Shown piece after piece: positions 50,896 through 59,661 of a DNA stretch of 64,000 bases. The stretch lies in the NCBI RefSeq assembly GCF_022662375.1, contig NZ_JAKNQL010000014.1, forward strand, positions 62,001 to 126,000, written 5' to 3'. This DNA comes from Pseudomonas sp. CROZ-RG-20F-R04-15 (GTDB lineage Bacteria; Pseudomonadota; Gammaproteobacteria; Pseudomonadales; Pseudomonadaceae). Each line of letters opens with the position of its first letter. Position 1 is the first letter of the stretch. The translations under genes and the position numbers were made by a program. The notes beneath the pieces were generated by a model, which saw only the letters and a list, made by a program, of their open reading frames with translations, was not told the origin of the DNA and ran no database searches.

Positions 50896-52161
50896 ATGAA
50901 GCGTCGCAGTTTGATCAAGGCTTTCACACTCACGGCATCCATTGCCGCGATGGGCATGACCTGGACTGTCCAGGCCGCCGAGACCATCAAGGTCGGGATT
51001 CTGCATTCGTTGTCCGGCACCATGGCGATCTCCGAAACGTCGCTCAAAGACATGGCGCTGATGACCATCGACGAGATCAACGCCAAGGGCGGTGTGAACG
51101 GCAAGATGCTTGAGCCGGTGGTGGTTGACCCGGCGTCGAACTGGCCGCTGTTCGCCGAAAAGGGCCGGCAGTTGCTGACCCAGGACAAGGTTGCCGTGGT
51201 GTTCGGCTGCTGGACATCGGTGTCGCGTAAATCGGTGTTGCCGGTGTTCGAAGAACTCAACGGCCTGCTGTTCTACCCGGTGCAATATGAAGGCGAAGAA
51301 ATGTCGCCGAACGTCTTCTACACCGGCGCCGCGCCGAACCAGCAAGCGATTCCGGCGGTTGAATACCTGATGAGCGAAGAAGGCGGCAGCGCCAAGCGCT
51401 ACTTCCTGCTCGGCACCGATTACGTCTACCCGCGCACCACCAACAAGATCCTGCGCTCGTTCCTGCACTCCAAAGGCGTCGCCGACAAAGACATCGAAGA
51501 GGTCTACACGCCGTTCGGTCACAGCGACTATCAAACCATCGTCGCCAACATCAAAAAATTCTCGGCCGGTGGCAAGACTGCGGTCATCTCGACAGTCAAT
51601 GGCGACTCCAACGTGCCGTTCTATAAAGAGCTGGCCAACCAGGGTCTGAAAGCTACCGACGTACCGGTTGTAGCGTTCTCGGTCGGCGAAGAAGAACTGC
51701 GAGGCATCGACACCAAACCGCTGGTGGGCAACCTCGCGGCATGGAACTACTTCGAGTCGGTGGAGAATCCGGTGAACAAGAAGTTCGTCGATGACTGGAA
51801 GGCCTATGCGAAGAAACACAACTTGCCGGGCGCGGATAAAGCGGTGACCAACGACCCGATGGAAGCCACTTACGTCGGCATCCACATGTGGGCACAGGCG
51901 GTTGAGAAAGCCAAATCCACTGACGTCGACAAAGTCCGCGAAGCGCTCGCCGGGCAGACCTTTGCCGCGCCGTCGGGCTACACGCTGACCATGGACAAGA
52001 CCAATCACCACCTGCACAAACCGGTGATGATCGGTGAGATTCAGGCTGATGGTCAGTTCAACGTGGTATGGCAGACCGAAGGACCGATCCGCGCGCAACC
52101 GTGGAGCCCGTTCATTCAGGGCAACGACAAGAAGCCGGATTATGCGGTGAAGAGCAACTGA
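50896..52161 (+). CDS. urtA: urea ABC transporter substrate-binding protein
   Basis: 421 residues from MKRRSLIKAF, with GGAGATC seven bases upstream. The signal (1-31, cleavage after VQA) has an RR pair in KRRSLIK, so Tat export is possible. The mature part is a type I periplasmic binding protein: TIKVGILHSLSGTMAISETSL, the typical UrtA FGCWTSVSRKSVLPVFEE and YVGIHMWAQAVEKA. It binds urea (or short amides) and feeds UrtBCDE. Confidence 0.96.
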   Translation: MKRRSLIKAFTLTASIAAMGMTWTVQAAETIKVGILHSLSGTMAISETSLKDMALMTIDEINAKGGVNGKMLEPVVVDPASNWPLFAEKGRQLLTQDKVAVVFGCWTSVSRKSVLPVFEELNGLLFYPVQYEGEEMSPNVFYTGAAPNQQAIPAVEYLMSEEGGSAKRYFLLGTDYVYPRTTNKILRSFLHSKGVADKDIEEVYTPFGHSDYQTIVANIKKFSAGGKTAVISTVNGDSNVPFYKELANQGLKATDVPVVAFSVGEEELRGIDTKPLVGNLAAWNYFESVENPVNKKFVDDWKAYAKKHNLPGADKAVTNDPMEATYVGIHMWAQAVEKAKSTDVDKVREALAGQTFAAPSGYTLTMDKTNHHLHKPVMIGEIQADGQFNVVWQTEGPIRAQPWSPFIQGNDKKPDYAVKSN

Positions 52162-52196
52162 GTCTGACTTGAATTTTGGGCTGGGGCGGAGATCCT

Positions 52197-52362
52197 TCCC
52201 CCCTCACCCCAACCCTCTCCCCCAGAGGGGGCGAGGGGGAAGGGAGCAGATCTCTACGGCTTTCAGAACCTGAGTTCGACGCAGGAATGTCAGGTCGAGG
52301 TTGGATGCCCTGACAACTCGGTCAGTCCCCTCTCCCTTTGGGAGAGGGTTAGGGTGAGGGGC
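52197..52362. repeat. CCCTCACCC-type inverted doublet 2
   Basis: Left arm about 52197-52243, right arm about 52319-52362 in inverted orientation. It fills the gap between urtA and urtB. Confidence 0.8.
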
Positions 52363-52417
52363 GGATTCACAGCCGGACACCGCTCCATCGGCCACCGCAA
52401 GAAAGGAAACACCACTA

Positions 52418-53920
52418 ATGCCCACTGCCATACACCGCTTGCTTCTCGCCATCGCACTCTTGCTGCCGATGCTGGCCCACGCCGGCGATGCCGAAGACTT
52501 CGTCGCGGCCAATCCCGTGCAACAAGCCAAACTCCTGGAAACCTGGGCCGCGCAGCCCGATCCGGCCCGTATCGAATTGATCAACGCCCTGCAACAAGGC
52601 GAATTGACCATCGACGGCCAAGCCAAAACCCTGCGCCTGAATAACCGCCTGCGGGGTCTGATCGACACCGCCATGGCCAGCCATCAATTGCTCGCTGCCG
52701 ACGCCAAAATCCGTCTGAATGCCGCGCAGCAATTGCAGAAAAGCGCGAAACCCGCGCAGCTGAAATTCCTCGACCAGCAACTGGCGGGTGAAAAAGACCC
52801 AAGCGTCCACGCCGCCCTGAGTCTCGCTCTGGCCAATCTGCAACTGGTCGACACTGACCCGGCGGTACGCCTTGCAGCAGTGAGACTGCTCGGCGAAACC
52901 GGCGATCCACTGGCCCATACGCGCCTCGAAGGTTTGCTCGAACCCGGCGTTGAAGCCGATACCAATGTGCGCACCGCCGCCGAAACCAGCCTCGCTCAAG
53001 TCAAACGCAAACTGCTGATCGGCGAAATCCTCGGCCAGGCCTTCAGCGGTATGTCGCTGGGTTCGATCCTGCTGCTCGCCGCACTCGGTCTGGCGATCAC
53101 CTTCGGCCTGCTCGGCGTGATCAACATGGCCCACGGCGAAATGCTGATGCTCGGCGCCTACTCGACGTACGTGGTGCAGCTGATGTTCCAGCGCTACGCA
53201 CCGCAAGCCATCGAGTTCTACCCGCTGATCGCGCTGCCGGTGGCGTTCTTCGTCACGGCGGCGATCGGCATGGCGCTGGAGCGCACGGTGATTCGTCATC
53301 TCTATGGCCGACCACTGGAAACCCTGCTCGCCACCTGGGGCATCAGCCTGATGCTGATTCAACTGGTGCGCCTGCTGTTCGGCGCGCAGAACGTTGAAGT
53401 CGCCAACCCGGCGTGGCTGTCCGGTGGCATTCAAGTGCTGCCGAATCTGGTGTTGCCGTACAACCGCATCGTCATCATCGCTTTCGCGCTGTTCGTGGTG
53501 GTGCTGACGTGGCTGCTGCTGAACAAAACCCGCCTCGGTCTCAACGTCCGCGCCGTCACCCAGAACCGCAACATGGCGGCCTGCTGCGGCGTGCCGACCG
53601 GGCGCGTCGACATGCTCGCCTTTGGCCTCGGTTCAGGCATCGCCGGCCTTGGCGGTGTAGCGCTGAGCCAGATCGGCAACGTCGGCCCGGACCTCGGCCA
53701 GAGCTACATCATCGACTCGTTCCTGGTGGTGGTGCTCGGCGGCGTCGGCCAATTGGCCGGTAGCGTGCTGGCGGCCTTCGGCCTCGGTATCGCCAACAAG
53801 ATTCTCGAACCGCAGATCGGTGCGGTGCTCGGCAAGATCCTGATCCTCGCGCTGATCATTCTGTTTATCCAGAAACGTCCGCAAGGCCTCTTCGCACTGA
53901 AAGGACGGGTGATCGACTGA
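52418..53920 (+). CDS. urtB: urea ABC transporter permease UrtB
   Basis: 500 residues with AAAGGAAA upstream. A signal peptide (1-22) and a helical periplasmic N-terminal domain (about 23-200) precede the LivH-type permease part with about eight membrane helices: GLAITFGLLGVINMAHGEMLMLGAY, LLATWGISLMLIQLVRLLFG, and the permease motif GLGSGIAGLGGVALSQIG. The long N-terminal domain is normal for proteobacterial UrtB. It ends at the base where urtC begins. Confidence 0.95.
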   Translation: MPTAIHRLLLAIALLLPMLAHAGDAEDFVAANPVQQAKLLETWAAQPDPARIELINALQQGELTIDGQAKTLRLNNRLRGLIDTAMASHQLLAADAKIRLNAAQQLQKSAKPAQLKFLDQQLAGEKDPSVHAALSLALANLQLVDTDPAVRLAAVRLLGETGDPLAHTRLEGLLEPGVEADTNVRTAAETSLAQVKRKLLIGEILGQAFSGMSLGSILLLAALGLAITFGLLGVINMAHGEMLMLGAYSTYVVQLMFQRYAPQAIEFYPLIALPVAFFVTAAIGMALERTVIRHLYGRPLETLLATWGISLMLIQLVRLLFGAQNVEVANPAWLSGGIQVLPNLVLPYNRIVIIAFALFVVVLTWLLLNKTRLGLNVRAVTQNRNMAACCGVPTGRVDMLAFGLGSGIAGLGGVALSQIGNVGPDLGQSYIIDSFLVVVLGGVGQLAGSVLAAFGLGIANKILEPQIGAVLGKILILALIILFIQKRPQGLFALKGRVID

Positions 53921-54999
53921 TGAACCAGCCTCTGTTAGTCACGGCCACACAAAAGGCCGGGCCGAAAGTCACGATTTTGGTCGGCGCGGTGATCCTCGCC
54001 CTCCTGATCGCCCTGCCGTTGCTGTCATTGCTGCCAGCGGAAAGTGCTCTGTCGGTCTCGGCGTACACGCTGACGCTGGTCGGCAAAATTCTCTGTTATG
54101 CCATCGTCGCGTTGGCACTGGATCTGGTTTGGGGTTACGCCGGGTTGCTGTCGCTGGGTCACGGTCTGTTCTTCGCCCTCGGCGGTTATGCGATGGGCAT
54201 GTACCTGATGCGTCAGGCCGCCGGCGATGGTCTGCCGGCGTTCATGACCTTTCTGTCGTGGAGCGAATTGCCGTGGTACTGGACCGGCACCAGCAGCTTC
54301 GTCTGGGCCATGTGTCTGGTGGTGCTGGCGCCGGGTTTGCTGGCGCTGGTGTTCGGTTTCTTCGCCTTCCGCTCGCGGATCAAAGGCGTGTATTTCTCGA
54401 TCATGACCCAGGCCCTGACCTTCGCCGGCATGCTGTTGTTTTTCCGCAACGAAACCGGGTTCGGCGGTAACAATGGCTTCACCAATTTCCGCACGATTCT
54501 CGGTTTCGGCATCACTGAACCGGGCACCCGCGCGGTATTGTTTCTGGCCACGGTGTTGTTGCTGGTGGCGAGCCTGTTCATCGGCTGGCGCCTGGCGCAG
54601 AGCAAGTTCGGCCGCGTGCTGACGGCGTTGCGTGATGCGGAAAACCGCTTGATGTTCTGCGGCTACGACCCGCGTGGTTTCAAGTTGTTCGTGTGGGTGT
54701 TGAGCGCGGTGCTGTGTGGTCTGGCCGGTGCGTTGTACGTGCCGCAAGTGGGCATCATCAACCCGAGCGAAATGTCGCCGACCAACTCGATCGAGGCTGC
54801 GGTGTGGGTTGCCCTTGGCGGCCGTGGCACGCTGATCGGGCCGTTGCTTGGCGCCGGTGTGGTCAACGGCATGAAGAGCTGGTTCACCGTGGCGTTCCCG
54901 GAGTATTGGCTGTTCTTCCTCGGCGCACTGTTCATCGTCGTGACGCTGTACCTGCCCAAAGGCGTGATCGGTCTGCTGAAGAAACGAGGTGAACAATGA
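53920..54999 (+). CDS. urtC: urea ABC transporter permease UrtC
   Basis: 359 residues; its ATG shares the last base of the urtB stop. LivM-type permease with about ten helices. Signatures are LDLVWGYAGLLSLGHGLFFALGGY and the UrtC-typical GFGGNNGFTNFRTILGF and VLSAVLCGLAGALYVPQVGIINPSEM. Stop overlaps urtD (ATGA). Confidence 0.95.
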   Translation: MNQPLLVTATQKAGPKVTILVGAVILALLIALPLLSLLPAESALSVSAYTLTLVGKILCYAIVALALDLVWGYAGLLSLGHGLFFALGGYAMGMYLMRQAAGDGLPAFMTFLSWSELPWYWTGTSSFVWAMCLVVLAPGLLALVFGFFAFRSRIKGVYFSIMTQALTFAGMLLFFRNETGFGGNNGFTNFRTILGFGITEPGTRAVLFLATVLLLVASLFIGWRLAQSKFGRVLTALRDAENRLMFCGYDPRGFKLFVWVLSAVLCGLAGALYVPQVGIINPSEMSPTNSIEAAVWVALGGRGTLIGPLLGAGVVNGMKSWFTVAFPEYWLFFLGALFIVVTLYLPKGVIGLLKKRGEQ

Positions 55000-55865
55000 G
55001 AATCACGGCAAGCGCTGAATTCATGTTGGAACCGGCCTTCTTTCCCGTCGAACCGAACAAGGACGCCGGCACCAGCCGCGACTCGATCGGCCTCGGTCAG
55101 CGCGTCGGTCCGGGTCTCGACACCCGTCACGGCACGATCCTCACACTGGAAGACATCAGCGTCAGCTTCGACGGCTTTCGTGCGCTGAATAATCTGAATC
55201 TATACATCGGCGTCGGCGAACTGCGCTGCATCATCGGCCCCAACGGCGCGGGCAAAACCACGCTGATGGACGTGATCACTGGCAAGACCCGACCGAGTCA
55301 CGGCAAGGCGTGGTTCGGTGAAACACTGGACCTGACGCAGATGAGCGAAGTGCAAATTGCTCAGGCCGGCATCGGTCGCAAGTTTCAAAAGCCGACTGTG
55401 TTCGAGGCTTTGAGCGTGTTTGAAAACCTTGAATTGGCGCAGAAGACCGACAAGTCGGTGTGGGCCAGTTTGCGTGCGCGGTTAAGTGGCGAGCAGAAGG
55501 ACCGGATCAGCGAAGTGCTGGAGACGATTCGCCTGACCACCTCGGTCAATCGCCCGGCCGGGTTATTGTCCCACGGGCAGAAGCAGTTTCTCGAGATCGG
55601 CATGTTGCTGATGCAGGACCCGCAACTGCTGCTGCTCGATGAGCCGGTGGCGGGGATGACCGATGCGGAAACCGAGTTCACCGCTGAGTTGTTCAAGAGC
55701 CTGGCGGGCAAGCATTCGTTGATGGTCGTGGAGCATGACATGGGCTTTGTCGGCTCGATTGCCGACCATGTCACCGTGTTGCATCAAGGCAGCGTTTTGG
55801 CGGAAGGCTCGCTTGAGCAGGTGCAGGAAAACGAGCGCGTGATCGAGGTCTATCTCGGCCGCTAA
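54996..55865 (+). CDS. urtD: urea ABC transporter ATP-binding protein UrtD
   Basis: 289 residues. About 42 residues of leader precede the ATPase core. Walker A GPNGAGKTT, Q-loop region RKFQKPTVFE, signature LLSHGQKQFLEIGMLL (degenerate LSGGQ), Walker B LLLLDEPVAGM and switch His in VVEHDMGFV are present. LivG-type. Start overlaps urtC. Confidence 0.95.
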   Translation: MRITASAEFMLEPAFFPVEPNKDAGTSRDSIGLGQRVGPGLDTRHGTILTLEDISVSFDGFRALNNLNLYIGVGELRCIIGPNGAGKTTLMDVITGKTRPSHGKAWFGETLDLTQMSEVQIAQAGIGRKFQKPTVFEALSVFENLELAQKTDKSVWASLRARLSGEQKDRISEVLETIRLTTSVNRPAGLLSHGQKQFLEIGMLLMQDPQLLLLDEPVAGMTDAETEFTAELFKSLAGKHSLMVVEHDMGFVGSIADHVTVLHQGSVLAEGSLEQVQENERVIEVYLGR

Positions 55866-55884
55866 GGTATGCGAATACAAAACC

Positions 55885-55974
55885 TGTGGGAGCGAGCCTG
55901 CTCGCGAAAGCGATGCATCAGGCGATGAAGATGTTGAATGTCAGTCCGCATTCGCGAGCAGGCTCGCTCCCACA
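55885..55974. repeat. REPIN-like inverted doublet 8
   Basis: Inverted arms at 55885-55911 and 55949-55974 with the GTGGGAGCGAGC core. It lies between urtD and urtE, inside the transporter operon. Confidence 0.85.
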
Positions 55975-56005
55975 GGGTTCTGTGTGTAACAGAAGGAATT
56001 TGAAC

Positions 56006-56704
56006 ATGCTGCAAGTCGACAAGCTGCATCAGTACTACGGCGGTAGCCACATCCTCCGTGGCCTGTCTTTCGACGTTAAGGTCGGCGAAGTCACCTGCCT
56101 GCTCGGCCGTAACGGCGTCGGCAAGACCACCCTGCTCAAATGCCTGATGGGCCTGCTGCCCGCCAAGGAAGGCGCGGTGAACTGGGAAGGCAAAGCGATC
56201 ACCACGTTCAAACCGCACCAGCGCGTTCACGCAGGAATCGCCTACGTACCACAGGGCCGCGAGATCTTCGGACGCCTGACCGTGGAAGAGAATCTGTTGA
56301 TGGGCCTGTCGCGTTTTCCCGGCAGTGAAGCGAAAGAAGTGCCAAGTTTCATCTACGAACTGTTCCCGGTACTGCTACAAATGAAGCAGCGGCGCGGCGG
56401 TGACCTCTCCGGCGGTCAGCAACAGCAATTGGCAATTGGCCGCGCACTGGCCAGTCGTCCGCGCTTACTGATCCTCGATGAGCCGACCGAAGGCATTCAA
56501 CCTTCGGTGATCAAAGAGATCGGCGCAGTGATCAAGAAACTCGCGGAACGCGGTGACATGGCGATTTTGCTGGTCGAGCAATTCTACGATTTCGCCGCAG
56601 AACTGGCTGATCAATACCTGGTGATGTCCCGGGGCGAGATCGTGCAGCAGGGTCGCGGTGAAAATATGGAGGCCGAAGGTGTACGCGGGCTGGTAACGAT
56701 CTAG
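56006..56704 (+). CDS. urtE: urea ABC transporter ATP-binding protein UrtE
   Basis: 232 residues from MLQVDKLHQYYGGSHILRGL with AGAAGGA nine bases upstream; frame upstream runs through the REPIN repeat. Walker A GRNGVGKTT, signature DLSGGQQQQLAIGRAL, Walker B LLILDEPTEG, switch His replaced by Gln in LLVEQFYDF (usual in LivF-like proteins). Second ATPase of the urea importer. Confidence 0.95.
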   Translation: MLQVDKLHQYYGGSHILRGLSFDVKVGEVTCLLGRNGVGKTTLLKCLMGLLPAKEGAVNWEGKAITTFKPHQRVHAGIAYVPQGREIFGRLTVEENLLMGLSRFPGSEAKEVPSFIYELFPVLLQMKQRRGGDLSGGQQQQLAIGRALASRPRLLILDEPTEGIQPSVIKEIGAVIKKLAERGDMAILLVEQFYDFAAELADQYLVMSRGEIVQQGRGENMEAEGVRGLVTI

Positions 56705-56747
56705 TACAACGAACTAATCTGTAGCTTCCTAACGATAATTACAAACC

Positions 56748-57587
56748 ATGAATTCGACTGTTTCACCTGCCCTGTTTACCCCGAGCTGGCACGCCGAGCT
56801 GGAACTGGCTTACGCCCGTTTCGGCGACTGCACGCGTCCGGTCATGCGCCGGCACCTCGGCCCGCTACGGGTGCAAAAACACCTTTACGCCGAAGGCCCC
56901 GAGGTCTGCCAGCACATCATCGTCCATCCGCCGGGCGGGATTGCCGGCGGTGATCGCCTCGATATCAGCGCCCGCGTCGAGCACGACGCCTGGGCGCAGA
57001 TCACCAGCCCCGGCGCGGCCAAATGGTATCGCGCTGGTGGGCCGGCTTATCAGAAACTTGACTTGAAAGTGGCAGCCGGGGCGACGCTGGAATGGCTGCC
57101 GCAGGAGACTATCGTCTACAGCGCTGCTCAGGCTGAGCTGAGCACTTCGATTGATCTTGAAGGTGACGCGCGGTTGTTTTACTGGGACGTGGTGGCGTTG
57201 GGGCGTCCGGCCAGTGGCGAGCGTTTTGATCGCGGGCATTTTCAGGCGCACCTGGATATTCGCCGCGACGGGCAATTGCTCTGGCATGAGCGCCAGCGCA
57301 TTGTCGGCGATGACGGTTTGCTTGATTCGCCGATCGGGCTGGATGGTCATCCGGTGTTTGCAACGTTGTTGGTCACGGGTGAAATTAATGCTGAGTTGCT
57401 GGAGCGTTGCCGCTCGCTGGGCCATGAGGTGCGCGGGGATTTGACCCAGTTGCCGGGGTTGTTGGTGGCTCGGTGTCTGGCCAGCGAAGCATTGCTCGCC
57501 CGCGCCTGGCTTATCGATTTATGGCGCTTGCTCAGACCGGCCCTGCTCGGGCGTGACGCGATTTCTCCCAGAATATGGAGTACCTGA
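56748..57587 (+). CDS. ureD: urease accessory protein UreD
   Basis: 279 residues. UreD helps install nickel in urease with UreF and UreG. Typical parts are RHLGPLRVQKHLYAEGPEVCQHIIVHPPGGIAGGD and the GAAKWYRA and WLPQETIVY motifs. It follows urtE by 43 bases. ureE, ureF and ureG are not in the window; in P. aeruginosa they also lie elsewhere. Confidence 0.95.
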   Translation: MNSTVSPALFTPSWHAELELAYARFGDCTRPVMRRHLGPLRVQKHLYAEGPEVCQHIIVHPPGGIAGGDRLDISARVEHDAWAQITSPGAAKWYRAGGPAYQKLDLKVAAGATLEWLPQETIVYSAAQAELSTSIDLEGDARLFYWDVVALGRPASGERFDRGHFQAHLDIRRDGQLLWHERQRIVGDDGLLDSPIGLDGHPVFATLLVTGEINAELLERCRSLGHEVRGDLTQLPGLLVARCLASEALLARAWLIDLWRLLRPALLGRDAISPRIWST

Positions 57588-57591
57588 AAAA

Positions 57592-57753
57592 GCCCCTCAC
57601 CCCCCGCCCTCTCCCGGAGGGAGAGGGAGAGGGAGCCTGACCGAGTCGCCTGAAATGATTCAACTGCCTGAAAAAACACTGCTGACTGAACCGGCCATTG
57701 AAAACAACCGGGTTCAGTCCCCTCTCCCTCGGGAGAGGGCTAGGGTGAGGGGT
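57592..57753. repeat. CCCTCACCC-type inverted doublet 3
   Basis: Left arm from 57592 (CCCCTCACCCCCCGCCCTCT) and right arm 57716-57753 (CTCGGGAGAGGGCTAGGGTG) are inverted. It starts 4 bases after the ureD stop and separates it from ureA. Confidence 0.8.
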
Positions 57754-57815
57754 GGCTCCAACTGACACCCCGCGCCCGCAAGAACCTCACAAAACTGCCC
57801 TGATGGAACCCCACA

Positions 57816-58118
57816 ATGGACCTGACCCCACGCGAAAAAGACAAGCTGCTGATCTTCACCGCCGGCCTCGTCGCCGAGCGGCGTTTGGCGCGCGGCGTGA
57901 AACTCAATTACCCGGAAGCCATGGCCTACATCTCCGCCGCACTGCTCGAAGGCGCGCGTGACGGCCAGACCGTCGCCGAGCTGATGCACTTCGGCACCAC
58001 CCTGCTCAGCCGCGAACAAGTGATGGAAGGCATTGCGGAAATGATTCCGGAGATTCAGGTTGAAGCGACGTTCCCCGACGGCACCAAACTGGTCACCGTC
58101 CACCAACCGATCGTTTGA
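57816..58118 (+). CDS. ureA: urease subunit gamma
   Basis: 100 residues, the normal length. MDLTPREKDKLLIFTAGLVAERR opens it and GVKLNYPEAMAYISAALLEGARDG follows, then VPEIQVEATFPDGTKLVTVHQPI-like EIQVEATFPDGTKLVTVHQP at the end. It packs on UreC in the urease trimer. It is followed 10 bases later by a GNAT gene. Confidence 0.97.
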   Translation: MDLTPREKDKLLIFTAGLVAERRLARGVKLNYPEAMAYISAALLEGARDGQTVAELMHFGTTLLSREQVMEGIAEMIPEIQVEATFPDGTKLVTVHQPIV

Positions 58119-58127
58119 GGCCGCGCC

Positions 58128-58661
58128 ATGACTTACTCCATTCGCGATGCCGTTCACGCCGACCTGCCGGCGATCCGTGACATCTACAACGACGCCGTAC
58201 TCAACACCACGGCGATCTGGAATGAACAAGCCGTCGACCTCGGCAACCGTCAGGCGTGGTTCAGCGCGCGTCAGGCCCAGGCTTATCCGATTCTGGTGAT
58301 CGTCGACGCCGACAACAGCGTGCTCGGCTACGCTTCCTTCGGTGACTGGCGACCGTTCGACGGCTTTCGCCACACCGTCGAGCACTCGGTTTATGTGCGC
58401 AGCGACCAGCGCGGCAACGGCCTCGGCCCGCGACTGATGACAGCGCTGATCGAGCGGGCCAGAACCTGCGGCAAACACGTGATGGTCGCGGCCATTGAAA
58501 GCGGCAACGCTGCCTCGATTCGCCTGCACGAACGCGCCGGTTTCAGCATCACCGGGCAAATGCCGCAAGTCGGCACCAAATTCGGCCGCTGGCTCGACCT
58601 GACCTTCATGCAACTGACCCTCAACCCTGGCGCGGAGCCGCCTGACGCCAACAAGGAGTGA
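58128..58661 (+). CDS. GNAT acetyltransferase, phosphinothricin-acetyltransferase-like
   Basis: 177 residues. It begins YSIRDAVHADLPAIRDIYNDAVLNTTAIW, the typical opening of the Pat/MddA type. Acetyl-CoA loop RSDQRGNGLGPRLM (RGNGLG) and the AAIESGNAASIRLHERAGF segment are clear. Members acetylate phosphinothricin, methionine sulfoximine/sulfone or related amines. Inserted between ureA and ureB with short spacings, so co-expressed with urease. Confidence 0.9.
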   Translation: MTYSIRDAVHADLPAIRDIYNDAVLNTTAIWNEQAVDLGNRQAWFSARQAQAYPILVIVDADNSVLGYASFGDWRPFDGFRHTVEHSVYVRSDQRGNGLGPRLMTALIERARTCGKHVMVAAIESGNAASIRLHERAGFSITGQMPQVGTKFGRWLDLTFMQLTLNPGAEPPDANKE

Positions 58662-58666
58662 CACCG

Positions 58667-59200
58667 ATGAACGCCGCCCAGCTGCGCCGCGTCAACGCGG
58701 AAAGTTTTGCGCATTACCGTCAGGGCCTGATCGACCTGCTGCTCGATGCCGTGGGTTACGGCGCCAGCGTTGGCTTCATGGCCGATCTCGATGCCGCGCA
58801 GGCGCGCGCATATTTCGATGAGGTGCAGGACAACGTCAACAAGGGCAGCGTGCTGCTCTGGGTGGTGGTCAAGGACGAACAAGTGCTGGCCAGTGTGCAG
58901 CTCGGGTTGTGCCAGAAAGCCAACGGCCTCAATCGCGCCGAAGTGCAGAAGCTGCTGGTGCGCGAACACGCACGGCGTCGCGGTCTCGGTCAGCAATTGA
59001 TGAGTGCGCTGGAACTCGAAGCGCCCAAGCACAAACGCGGCATGCTTTACCTCGACACCGAGGCCGGCTCGCCCGCCGAGGATTTCTACAAGGCGCTGGG
59101 CTACACCCGCGCGGGTCAGATTCCTGATTACGCCTGCGACCCGCACGGGACATACCGGGCGACCGCCCTCTACTACAAGATTCTGCAAGGAGCCCAGTGA
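58667..59200 (+). CDS. GNAT acetyltransferase, second in the urease operon
   Basis: 177 residues from the ATG at 58667, placed eight bases after AAGGAG; the GTG at 58658 abuts that site and is less likely. GNAT fold with the acetyl-CoA loop REHARRRGLGQQLM and AGSPAEDFYKALGYTRAGQIPDYA. No close functional assignment. Its stop TGA shares bases with the ureB start region, so it is translationally coupled. Confidence 0.88.
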   Translation: MNAAQLRRVNAESFAHYRQGLIDLLLDAVGYGASVGFMADLDAAQARAYFDEVQDNVNKGSVLLWVVVKDEQVLASVQLGLCQKANGLNRAEVQKLLVREHARRRGLGQQLMSALELEAPKHKRGMLYLDTEAGSPAEDFYKALGYTRAGQIPDYACDPHGTYRATALYYKILQGAQ

Positions 59201-59505
59201 TGATTCCTGGCGAGTACCAGATCCAGCCCGGCGACATCGAACTCAACGTCGGCCGCCGCACCGTCAGCCTGAAAGTCGCCAACAGTGGCGACCGGCCGAT
59301 TCAGGTCGGCTCGCACTATCACTTTTTTGAAACCAACGATGCGCTGACCTTTGATCGCGCCGCGAGCCGTGGCATGCGCCTCAACATTCCGGCGGGGACG
59401 GCGGTGCGTTTTGAGCCGGGGCAGAGTCGCGAAGTCGAGCTGGTGGATTACGCCGGGCATCGGCGGGTGTTCGGATTTGCCGGGCGAATCATGGGTGATC
59501 TCTGA
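59200..59505 (+). CDS. ureB: urease subunit beta
   Basis: 101 residues from MIPGEYQIQPGDIELN; the preceding GTG at 59197 overlaps the GNAT stop and is less likely. Conserved VGSHYHFFETNDALTFDRA and GMRLNIPAGTAVRFEPGQ and GFAGRIMG. Beta subunit of urease, with UreA and UreC. Confidence 0.97.
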   Translation: MIPGEYQIQPGDIELNVGRRTVSLKVANSGDRPIQVGSHYHFFETNDALTFDRAASRGMRLNIPAGTAVRFEPGQSREVELVDYAGHRRVFGFAGRIMGDL

Positions 59506-59522
59506 CCTCTGCGTGCACCGCT

Positions 59523-59626
59523 GCCCCTCACCCCAGCCCTCTCCCGAGGGAGAGGGAGCCGATCACCGATAACCGGCCCACCGCGTACAGTCCCCTCTCC
59601 CTCTGGGAGAGGGCTAGGGTGAGGGT
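59523..59626. repeat. CCCTCACCC-type inverted doublet 4 (short spacer)
   Basis: Left arm 59523-59559, right arm about 59590-59626, with only about 30 bases between. It lies between ureB and ureC. Confidence 0.8.
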
Positions 59627-59661
59627 CGATGGCTCACCACTATTTTCCTGAAGGACGCAGC

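Noticed and set aside
50872..52098. Open frame of 408 codons on the minus strand
   Set aside because: Antisense to urtA; Arg/His/Val-rich shadow.
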